A model generated the notes under the pieces. It had not been told where the DNA came from and made no database searches. It was given only the letters and a program-made list of their open reading frames with translations. Shown here piece after piece: positions 53,420-60,614 of a DNA stretch of 64,000 bases (position 1 is its first letter; every line of letters starts with the position of its first letter). A program made the position numbers and the translations under genes. The stretch covers positions 124,001 through 188,000 of the forward strand of contig NZ_CDME01000010.1 of NCBI RefSeq assembly GCF_000826545.1. The letters run 5' to 3'. This DNA comes from Kibdelosporangium sp. MJ126-NF4 (lineage in GTDB: Bacteria; Actinomycetota; Actinomycetes; Mycobacteriales; Pseudonocardiaceae).

Positions 53420-54877
53420 CTAGATCCTTTCTGTGTAACGGGTTCTCACCGCGGTGCGGTCGACCTTGCCGGTCGAGGTCTTCGGCAGTGCCTCGTCGAC
53501 GATCGTGATCGTGGTGGGGATGGCCGTCCTGGCCAGGCCCTCCATGCACAGCTGGCGCAGCTTGAGGCTGTTGAGCGACGAGCCTTCCCGGCGGCTGACC
53601 ACCGCGTGCAACACGTTGCCCGCCATGTCGTCGGGCACCGCGACCACCGCGACCTCGTCGACGTCCGGGTGGCGTTGGATGACGTGCTCGACCTCGGCCA
53701 TGTTGGTGCGCGCACCTCGGACCTTGACGTGGAAGTCGTTGCGTCCTTCGAGCGTGAACACTCCGTGCTCGTCGCGGTGCACGACGTCCCCGGTGCGGTA
53801 GAAGACCGTGCCGCCGCCCAACGGGTCACGCACGAACCGGTCCCGGGTGACGTTCGGGTCGAGATACCCCGCCGCCTGGAACGGCGTGGACACCCACAGC
53901 TCACCGGATCCGGGGCCGACGAGAATGTCGCCCTCGCAGGTGATCACACGGGTGTCGACGCCGGGCAGTGGGGAGCCGATCGGCAGCTGTCGCTCGACGG
54001 CGTCGGTGATCTCGTACATGGTCGAGTCGTTGGTCTCGGTACAGCCGTAGATGTTGTAGCGGCGGGCGGCGGGGAACATCCGCGCCAGCTCGGGCAGCAG
54101 CTTGGGCGGCGCGGAGTCCCCGGTCACGATCAGGTGCCGCACACCGGGGAACCAGGTCGGGCCGACGCTCAGGTCCGCCAGCAGCCGGTACACCATCGGC
54201 ACGGCCTGCAGGACGGTGATCCGCTGGCTGTCGACCAGGTGCGCGAGGTAGCTGCCGTCGGTGGCGAACCGCGGGTCGACGAACGTCACGGTCGCGCCGT
54301 TGGCCAGCGAGGCCCACACATCGAGCAGCGAGAGGTCGAAGTTCAGCGGAGCGTAGGACAGCACCCGCGCACCCGGCCGGATGTCGAACGTGCGTGCCGC
54401 CCAGTCGACGAAACTGTCGACCCCGCGCGGAGAGAGCGGAACGAGCTTGGGCACACCGGTCGACCCGGACGTGGTGAGGATCAGCAACGAGTCGCCCGCG
54501 GGCGGCGTGTGGTGGACGCCGCCCGGTCGGGTCGGCTCGCTGAGCACCGGGCTCGGGGTGACGAGCCGGGACACGCCCGCCGTGTTGGCGAGCATCGTCA
54601 ACGCGGCACCGCCCAGGTCGCGTGACGGCAGGACGACTGTGTGACCGGCGCGCCACAACGCGATCAGCAGAGCCACCAGTGCCGGGGACTTGTCCGCGGA
54701 CACGGCGACCCGGTCGCCGCGCTCGATACCTGACGAAGCCAGCTCGGCCGTCGCGTCGTCGACCATCCGGGCAAGATCGGCGTACGTTATGGTGGCGTCC
54801 CGCCAACGAATCGCCGGTGCGTTCGGCCGTTGGGTGATCCGCTCAGCCAGGTGGGCGAGGAACTGCTGAGAAGGCAT
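53420..54877 (-). CDS. Stand-alone amino acid adenylation enzyme (PltF-like)
   Basis: 485 aa ANL-superfamily ligase. A3 ILTTSGSTGVPKLVPLS, A4/A5 region NFDLSLLDVWASLANGATVTFVDP (binding-pocket Asp after Phe) and IYGCTETNDST, A7 FYRTGDVV, A8 GRNDFHVKVRGARTNMAEVE, and A10 Lys in LPKTSTGKVDR. It would load an amino acid onto the carrier encoded next door. Stand-alone A, carrier and dehydrogenase is the set that makes pyrrolyl-carriers from proline, but the pocket was not decoded. ATG 54877 follows GGGAG at 7 nt. First gene of the 14-gene run. Confidence 0.88.
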   Translation of the reverse strand: MPSQQFLAHLAERITQRPNAPAIRWRDATITYADLARMVDDATAELASSGIERGDRVAVSADKSPALVALLIALWRAGHTVVLPSRDLGGAALTMLANTAGVSRLVTPSPVLSEPTRPGGVHHTPPAGDSLLILTTSGSTGVPKLVPLSPRGVDSFVDWAARTFDIRPGARVLSYAPLNFDLSLLDVWASLANGATVTFVDPRFATDGSYLAHLVDSQRITVLQAVPMVYRLLADLSVGPTWFPGVRHLIVTGDSAPPKLLPELARMFPAARRYNIYGCTETNDSTMYEITDAVERQLPIGSPLPGVDTRVITCEGDILVGPGSGELWVSTPFQAAGYLDPNVTRDRFVRDPLGGGTVFYRTGDVVHRDEHGVFTLEGRNDFHVKVRGARTNMAEVEHVIQRHPDVDEVAVVAVPDDMAGNVLHAVVSRREGSSLNSLKLRQLCMEGLARTAIPTTITIVDEALPKTSTGKVDRTAVRTRYTERI

Positions 54878-55229
54878 GGTCGACTCCCGTGTCGTGTTCG
54901 CCATTCCGCTGGGAGAAAAGGGAAATCTCAGTCCTGGCGAAGCTGGTGCCAATGCGATGTACAAACCACCGGCGGACGCCGGTATTCGCGGTTGTGACGT
55001 GGATCACAGCTACTGGGTGGCGACTTGACTGAGTACCGGCACACAGCCCGCCTGTGTCTTGCCGGTGCGTGTGAGTCTGGTGTAGACGCCCGCCTGGTTG
55101 TCTTTCGTAGCACTGAGTTGGTCAAGTGAGTGCGATGTCGCCGCACCGCGTTGCCGCTCTGCGGAATCGGTGCGTTCACTGGTACGGCGCGCAGACCACC
55201 GATATCAAGGCTGACGAGCGGGAGACGAG
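54878..55229. promoter_or_regulatory. Divergent promoter region between the 14-gene run and the TrpB-like gene
   Basis: 352 bp without a gene. It must hold the main promoter of the biosynthetic operon (leftward) and that of the TrpB-like gene (rightward). Two sites resemble the cluster palindrome: AGTTGGTCAAGT at 55116-55127 (one mismatch in an arm; TTGGTCAAGT is identical to the site at 27461-27472) and a weaker ACTTGACTGAGT at 55023-55034. No riboswitch or trp leader peptide was recognised. Confidence 0.5.
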
Positions 55230-56594
55230 ATGGGTGAGCAGATCAAGTTCCAGCTTCGCGAGGACGACATCCCGTGGACCTGGCACAACGGCGCGGCGGA
55301 CTTACCGGGGATGGCGCCGATCCTCGACCCGGCGACCTCCGCGCCGCTCAAACGGGAGGACCTCGCGCGCACCATGCCGGAACCCCTCGTCGAGCAGGAA
55401 CTGAGCACTGAGGCGGAGTTCGACATCCCGGACGCGGTGCGGGAGATCTACCGCCAGTGGCGGCCGACGCCGATGTTCCGGGCCAGAAGGCTGGAGCGGG
55501 CGCTGGGCACGCCTGCCCGGATCTACTACAAGTACGAGGGTGTCGCGCCGACGGGCAGCTTCAAGCCGAACTCGGCCGTGCCGCAGGTGTACTACAACAA
55601 GCTGGCCGGTCGGCAGCGGCTGGTTGTCGAGACCGGCGCGGGCCAGTGGGGCAGTGCGATCGCCTTCGCCGCGGCGCTGTTCGACATGACCGCCAAGGTC
55701 TACATGGTCAAGGTGAGCTACCAGCAGAAGCCCTACCGGCGCTCGATCATGGAGGCGTTCGGCACCGAGTGCACGCCGAGCCCGAGCACGGAGACCGCGG
55801 CGGGCCGGGCGATCCTCGCCGAGAACCCCGACCACCCCGGCAGTCTCGGCGTCGCGAAATCCGAGGCCCTGCAGGCTGTTTTCGCCGACGGCACCAGCGG
55901 TTACGCCCGTGGCAGCGCGCTCAACCACGTCTGCGCGCACCAGTCGGTGATCGGCCAGGAAGCCATCAAACAGATGGATCTCGCCGACGACTACCCGGAC
56001 ATCGTGATCGGCTGCGCCGGTGGCGGCAGCAACCTGGCCGGTCTGTCGTTCCCGTTCCTGCGGGAGAAGCTGCGCACCGGCAAGGACGTGCGGTTGATCG
56101 CGGCCGAACCGGTGGCCTGCCCGACGCTCACCCAGGGCCGGATCGCCTACGACTACGCCGACACCCGTCAGCTGACGCCGCTGTTCCGCACCCACACTCT
56201 CGGCCACCGGTTCATCCCGCCCGCTGTGCACGCCGGAGGCCTGCGGGCGCACAACATCGCGCCACTGGTCAGTCGCGCGGTCGAAGACGGGCTGATGGAA
56301 GCGGTCGCCCTGCGGCAGACCGAATGCTTCCAGGCCGGTGTGCTGTTCGCGCGGTCGGAAGGCATCGTGCCCGCGCCGGAGTCGACCCACGCGGTCCGCG
56401 CCGCCGTCGACGAGGCGTTGCGTTGCCGTGAGGAAGGCGTCGGCAAGACCATTCTCTTCGGACTGTCCGGGCACGGGAACTTCGACATGGCCGCGTACGA
56501 GCAGTACTTCGCCGGGCGACTGCGTGACGACACGCTGTCGGCCGAGGCGCTGGCCAGTGGCCTGGCGAGCATTCCGCAACTGGCGGCGGTCTGA
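55230..56594 (+). CDS. TrpB2-like pyridoxal-phosphate enzyme
   Basis: 454 aa fold-type-II PLP enzyme. PLP Lys112 in VAPTGSFKPNSA, glycine loop CAGGGSNLAGLSFPF, and FGLSGHGNFDMAAYEQYF at the end. The long N-terminal part (LREDDIPWTWHN) and the TGSFK motif mark the TrpB2 group, which works without TrpA or in other beta-replacement reactions. A normal trpB is present in the operon, so this copy may make a modified tryptophan or another beta-substituted amino acid. ATG 55230 follows GGGAGACGAG. It is co-transcribed with the DMT gene 1 bp downstream. Confidence 0.88.
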   Translation: MGEQIKFQLREDDIPWTWHNGAADLPGMAPILDPATSAPLKREDLARTMPEPLVEQELSTEAEFDIPDAVREIYRQWRPTPMFRARRLERALGTPARIYYKYEGVAPTGSFKPNSAVPQVYYNKLAGRQRLVVETGAGQWGSAIAFAAALFDMTAKVYMVKVSYQQKPYRRSIMEAFGTECTPSPSTETAAGRAILAENPDHPGSLGVAKSEALQAVFADGTSGYARGSALNHVCAHQSVIGQEAIKQMDLADDYPDIVIGCAGGGSNLAGLSFPFLREKLRTGKDVRLIAAEPVACPTLTQGRIAYDYADTRQLTPLFRTHTLGHRFIPPAVHAGGLRAHNIAPLVSRAVEDGLMEAVALRQTECFQAGVLFARSEGIVPAPESTHAVRAAVDEALRCREEGVGKTILFGLSGHGNFDMAAYEQYFAGRLRDDTLSAEALASGLASIPQLAAV

Positions 56595-56595
56595 C

Positions 56596-57495
56596 ATGGT
56601 GCTGTTCCTCGCGCTCGGACTGATCTGGGGCGGCAGCCACACGTTCATCACCATCTCGCTCGGCGGGCTCACCCCGAGCCAGCTCGTGCTGGCTCGGCTG
56701 GTGCTCGGTGCCGTCGTGCTGCTGGCGGTTGTCCGGCTGCGGGGGATCCGGCTGCCCGCGTTCGGTGTGGTCTGGGCCCATATCGCCATGGCGGCGGTAC
56801 TCGGCCTGGTCGCACCGTTCCTGCTGCTCGCGTGGGGACAGCAGCACACGAGCGCGGGGATGGCCGGTGTGCTGATCGGCGCGATGCCGTTGATCACGCT
56901 CGCGTTCGCGACCATGACACTGCCGTCGGAACGTGCGACCGTGCGCAAGACCGTCGGCCTGCTCGTCGGATTCGCCGGGGTGGTGCTGGTGGTCGCGCCT
57001 TGGGGCGCCGCGCCGGGCTCGCTCGGTGGGCAGGTCGCTGTGCTCGGCACCGCCGCGTGCTACGCCGCACAGGCTGTCTACATCCGCAAGGTCCTGTCCG
57101 GATTGGACATCGCACCGCTGGCGTTGGCTGCGGCGCAGGTACTCGCGGCGACCATTCTGCAGGCCGCGGTCACGCCGTTGTTCGCGTGGCACACGCCCAC
57201 CTTCACGTGGCCGGTCGTGGTGAGCATCGTGCTACTGGGCACGGTCGCGACAGGCGCGGGATACGTGCTGTACTTCCGCCTGATCCGGGACCACGGCGCC
57301 ACCACGGCGTCCGCCGTGAACTATCTCGTTCCTGTCGCCGCGGTGATCATCGGCGTGGTGACGCTGTCCGAATCGATCACCTGGAGCATGGCTGCCGGTG
57401 CGGTCATCGTCCTGCTGGGCCTCGCCATCGCCGAGAACCGACTCGGTGTGGCCCCCACCCGGGCCCGGCGCGCGGGGAAGATGACGGTTCCTTAG
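56596..57495 (+). CDS. EamA/DMT-family transporter
   Basis: 299 aa with ten predicted membrane helices in two EamA repeats (LGLIWGGSHTFITISLGGL at the start; ASAVNYLVPVAAVIIGVV in the second repeat). Family members export amino acids, metabolites or drugs. It begins 1 bp after the TrpB-like stop and is a likely product or precursor exporter. A strong terminator follows. Confidence 0.88.
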   Translation: MVLFLALGLIWGGSHTFITISLGGLTPSQLVLARLVLGAVVLLAVVRLRGIRLPAFGVVWAHIAMAAVLGLVAPFLLLAWGQQHTSAGMAGVLIGAMPLITLAFATMTLPSERATVRKTVGLLVGFAGVVLVVAPWGAAPGSLGGQVAVLGTAACYAAQAVYIRKVLSGLDIAPLALAAAQVLAATILQAAVTPLFAWHTPTFTWPVVVSIVLLGTVATGAGYVLYFRLIRDHGATTASAVNYLVPVAAVIIGVVTLSESITWSMAAGAVIVLLGLAIAENRLGVAPTRARRAGKMTVP

Positions 57496-57505
57496 CCTGC
57501 CTGAG

Positions 57506-57548
57506 GGCTTATGGGGAACGGGGTTTCTCCCACCGTTCCCCATAAGCC
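57506..57548. terminator. Bidirectional intrinsic terminator
   Basis: A perfect 16-bp stem (GGCTTATGGGGAACGG at 57506-57521, complement at 57533-57548) with an 11-nt loop sits between the convergent DMT and SnoaL-like genes, 10 and 2 bp from their stops. Confidence 0.88.
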
Positions 57549-57550
57549 GT

Positions 57551-57868
57551 TCACGCGGCGAATCCGGCTGTCTGGCGCCAGATCCTGCCGTTCCGGATGA
57601 CGAGTGTGCCGAAGGCGTCCAGTGTTCGGCCGTTGACCTTCATGGTGGCGCGGTAGAACACCGTGTCGCCGCCTTCGGCGTACTGGGTCAGCTCCACCAG
57701 TTCCGGCTTGGCCGTCAGGTAGCCGCGCATGGTTTCCCTGACCTCGTCGATGCCGGTCGCGACACGGTCGAACCGGATGAGCGTGGCGTCGGGCGCGTAG
57801 TTGTCCAGCAGGGCGTCCAGGTCGCCGTCCGCGAGGCAGTCGAGCTGCTTCTGGAAGACCGGGTGCAT
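57551..57868 (-). CDS. SnoaL-like protein
   Basis: 105 aa NTF2 fold: FQKQLDCLADGDLDALLDNYAPDATLIRFD at the front, FYRATMKVNGRTLDAFGTLVIRNGRIWRQ at the end. One of five such proteins in the cluster region. It is divergent from the SnoaL-like gene at 57962 and the only leftward gene in this stretch. Function unknown; binding or isomerisation of an intermediate is possible. Confidence 0.75.
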   Translation of the reverse strand: MHPVFQKQLDCLADGDLDALLDNYAPDATLIRFDRVATGIDEVRETMRGYLTAKPELVELTQYAEGGDTVFYRATMKVNGRTLDAFGTLVIRNGRIWRQTAGFAA

Positions 57869-57961
57869 GGTTCCTCCTCGTCGATGTTTGTTCCGACAGT
57901 AGACACGCGTTCACGGCCAACGGATCCGTGACCGGACGAAGTCCGAACGGGAAGGTGTGTG

Positions 57962-58393
57962 ATGACCGAGCGGCTCACTGAGCAGTCGATCAGGAAACTC
58001 GTGGACGACTGGTACCTCGCGCTCGATCGGCACGAGGATTTCGAAACCGTGCGGGGCATGGTGGTCGACGACGGGCTGGAGATGCGGTTCCCGGAGACGA
58101 CCGCACGAGGTCACGCCGGGTTCGGCGAGTGGTACAAGGCCGTGACCAACAAGTTCTTCGACGAACTGCACGAAGTGACCGACGTGTCCGCCGCCATCGA
58201 TGGCGACAAGGCGACCGTCCTGGTACGAGTGAACTGGCAGGCCACGGTTTGGAATCCGCCTGAGCCGCACAGCGTGTGGCTCGGATTCGACGCCGACCAG
58301 ACGTGGGTCGTGGTCGCGGGGGAGCACGGGCCTCAGATCAGGACCTACGTCGTCAACGAACTCGTGCCGATGGCCGGTTCGGCCTCGTTGTGA
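57962..58393 (+). CDS. SnoaL/NTF2-like protein
   Basis: 143 aa. SIRKLVDDWYLALDRHEDFETVRGM, LEMRFPETTARGHAGFGEWY and VRVNWQATVWNPPEPHSVWLGFDADQTWVV follow the SnoaL-like fold. Starts a four-gene operon (SnoaL, NTF2, GMC oxidoreductase, VOC) with gaps or overlaps of only a few bases. ATG 57962 follows GGGAAGG; a GTG lies one codon upstream. Confidence 0.75.
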   Translation: MTERLTEQSIRKLVDDWYLALDRHEDFETVRGMVVDDGLEMRFPETTARGHAGFGEWYKAVTNKFFDELHEVTDVSAAIDGDKATVLVRVNWQATVWNPPEPHSVWLGFDADQTWVVVAGEHGPQIRTYVVNELVPMAGSASL

Positions 58394-58402
58394 GGAGCAG
58401 TC

Positions 58403-58771
58403 GTGAACACCAGGGATGTACTGGCGAAATACTACGAGTACGCCAACGCGGGGGACTGGGACCGCTGGTGTGACCTCTTCGCCGAGCGCATGGTGATGGA
58501 CGAGCAACTCGCCGGACGCGTCGAAGGCCGCGCCCAGTTGCGCACGATGATGCGCGGCTTCGACGGGATGTACGCGGAGTTCCGCAACACGCCCCAACGG
58601 ATGCTCGTCGAAGGCGCGGAAGGTGTGGTGGTCTCGCGGATCACCGCGACGACGGCGAGCGGTGACAGCATCGAGGCGGACGTGATGAACTACTTCCGTG
58701 TCGAGGACGGCCTGATCGCGTACATGAGCAACGTGCACGACACCGTCCCGTTCCAGGTGTTGGCGTCATGA
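58403..58771 (+). CDS. NTF2-like protein
   Basis: 122 aa. VLAKYYEYANAGDWDRWCDLFAERMVMDEQLAG and VMNYFRVEDGLIAYMSNVHDTVPF are typical of the SnoaL-like/ketosteroid-isomerase fold. The GTG start at 58403 follows GAGGAG. Its TGA overlaps the ATG of the GMC gene (ATGA). Confidence 0.77.
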   Translation: MNTRDVLAKYYEYANAGDWDRWCDLFAERMVMDEQLAGRVEGRAQLRTMMRGFDGMYAEFRNTPQRMLVEGAEGVVVSRITATTASGDSIEADVMNYFRVEDGLIAYMSNVHDTVPFQVLAS

Positions 58772-60237
58772 ACGAGTTCGACTACATCGTGGTCGGCGCG
58801 GGCGCGGCCGGAAGCGTGCTGGCGAACCGGCTGTCCGCCGACGGCGCAAGCGTTCTCCTGCTGGAGGCGGGCGGTGCAGAACTGCCCGCGGACGTCGTCG
58901 ACCCCGCCGGATGGCTGCGGCTGCACGGCGGTCCGGTGGACTGGGCCTACCGCAGCATCCCGCAGCCGGGGCTGCTCGGCCGGTCCACACTGGAACCACG
59001 GGGCCGCGGGCTCGGCGGAACCAGCAACCTGTACGCGATGATGCACGTCCGCGGCCACCCCTCGGACTTCGACAACTGGGCGTACCACGGCGCGGCGGGC
59101 TGGTCCTATCAGGACGTTCTGCCGTACTTCGACGAGCTCGAGCCACCCGCCACCCACGCGGGCGACGAGGGCAACCCGGCCTCGCGAGCCTTCATCGAGG
59201 CCTGCCGGGAGTTGGGCTACAAGGAGCTCGACGACTTCAACACCAGCGACCTGTCCGGTGCGGGCTGGCACCGTCTCGACATCAAGGACGGGCAACGCCA
59301 CGGCGTGCGTGCGGCCTACCTGGAGCCCGTGTTCGACCGGCCCAACCTCACGGTCCGCACCCACGCCCACGTGACCCGGTTGCTGATCAGTCAGCACGAA
59401 TGCGCGGGTGTCCAGTACCGGTGGCGCTCCGAAACGGTGACAGCCCACGCGCGTGCCGAGGTGGTGCTGGCCGCCGGGGCGATCGAGTCGCCGAAACTGC
59501 TGATGCTGTCCGGGATCGGACACCCCAGTGAGCTCGCCGAGTTCGACATCCCGGTGACAGCGCCACTTCCAGGTGTGGGCAGGAACTTCCACAACCACGT
59601 GCTGACCGGCGTGATGACCGAGGCGTGCGCGGACGTCGCGCCGCCTGCGCACAATTTCTCCGAGAGCGCGTTGTTCGCGACCTCGCAGTCCGGGCTGCCG
59701 TCGCCCGATGTGCAGCTGGCCTTCGTCCATGCGCCGTTCTATCCGTTGCTCGCCGGGCACCACCCGAACTCGGTGAGCATCCTGCCCGGAGTGGTCCGGC
59801 CGGTGTCCCGGGGCTGGGTACGGCTGGCCAGCGCGGATCCGTTCGGCAAACCGTTGGTGCACCCCAACTACCTCGGTGATCGCGCCGACGTCGAACGACT
59901 GGTGTACGCCGTCCGCCTGGCGCGGGCGCTGGTGTCCACGCGGGCGTTCGCCGACTGGAACAAGCTGGAAGTTGTTCCGGGCGCGAGCGTCTACGGCGAC
60001 TGGGCGTTGCGTGACTTCGTGCGCGAGCACGCCGACAGCTACCACCACCACGCCGGGTCCTGCCGGATGGGGATCGACGACGAGTCCGTTGTGGACCCGA
60101 GTCTGCAGGTGCACGGTGTGACCGGACTGCGGATCGCCGACGCCAGCGTGATGCCCGCCCTGCCGTCGTGCAATCCGCACACCACGGTGCTGATGATCGC
60201 CGCGCGAGCGGCGGACCTCATCAGGGCCGTGGCGTGA
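58768..60237 (+). CDS. GMC-family FAD oxidoreductase
   Basis: 489 aa. FAD-binding YIVVGAGAAGSVLANRL with LLLEAGG, GLGGTSNLYAMMHVRG (substrate-side loop), AGAIESPKLLMLSGIG, and the catalytic His region SYHHHAGSCRMG, then the closing LRIADASVMPALPSCNPH. Family members oxidise alcohols or aldehydes (choline, glucose, aryl alcohols), passing electrons to oxygen or a quinone. Tailoring role inferred from its place in the cluster. It is coupled on both sides (ATGA and TGATG). Confidence 0.92.
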   Translation: MNEFDYIVVGAGAAGSVLANRLSADGASVLLLEAGGAELPADVVDPAGWLRLHGGPVDWAYRSIPQPGLLGRSTLEPRGRGLGGTSNLYAMMHVRGHPSDFDNWAYHGAAGWSYQDVLPYFDELEPPATHAGDEGNPASRAFIEACRELGYKELDDFNTSDLSGAGWHRLDIKDGQRHGVRAAYLEPVFDRPNLTVRTHAHVTRLLISQHECAGVQYRWRSETVTAHARAEVVLAAGAIESPKLLMLSGIGHPSELAEFDIPVTAPLPGVGRNFHNHVLTGVMTEACADVAPPAHNFSESALFATSQSGLPSPDVQLAFVHAPFYPLLAGHHPNSVSILPGVVRPVSRGWVRLASADPFGKPLVHPNYLGDRADVERLVYAVRLARALVSTRAFADWNKLEVVPGASVYGDWALRDFVREHADSYHHHAGSCRMGIDDESVVDPSLQVHGVTGLRIADASVMPALPSCNPHTTVLMIAARAADLIRAVA

Positions 60238-60614
60238 TGCGATGGTCCCATGTGGCGTTGAACTGCGTGGACGTCGACCGGACCGAGGCGTTCTACCGGC
60301 AGTTCGGATTCACCCGTGTCGCCACCTTCGGTGACATCGTGTTCCTGGGCAACGGATCCGTGCATCTGGAGCTGTTCCCGGCCGACGGCGGTGCTGCGGT
60401 GCCTGGACAACGCGACGGGCCAGGTGCCGCCGGAGTGGTGCGGCACCTGGCGTTCCAGGTCGCGGACGTCGAGGGGGTTGTCGCCGGGCTGGACGCTGAG
60501 GTCACGTTGGGGCCGTTGGGGTTCGACGAGTTCGTCCCCGGTTGGCGCACGGTGTGGGTGCGGGATCCGGACGGCGTCATCGTCGAACTCAGCCAGGGCT
60601 TCCCTGAATCCTAG
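60237..60614 (+). CDS. VOC-family protein
   Basis: 125 aa. One VOC module: WSHVALNCVDVDRTEAFYRQFGF, SVHLELFPADGG, and a closing VWVRDPDGVIVELSQ. His6 and the Glu residues in LELF and VELS could form a metal site. ATG 60237 shares its A with the GMC stop (TGATG). Its end overlaps the convergent SARP gene by 26 bp. Could be a small-molecule binding or resistance protein, or a lyase/isomerase. Confidence 0.82.
   Translation: MRWSHVALNCVDVDRTEAFYRQFGFTRVATFGDIVFLGNGSVHLELFPADGGAAVPGQRDGPGAAGVVRHLAFQVADVEGVVAGLDAEVTLGPLGFDEFVPGWRTVWVRDPDGVIVELSQGFPES

Noticed and set aside
55051..55083. GTGT heptamer-like SARP box
   Set aside because: GTGT occurs at 55054, 55069 and 55080, but the spacings (15 and 11 bp) are not regular enough to call.
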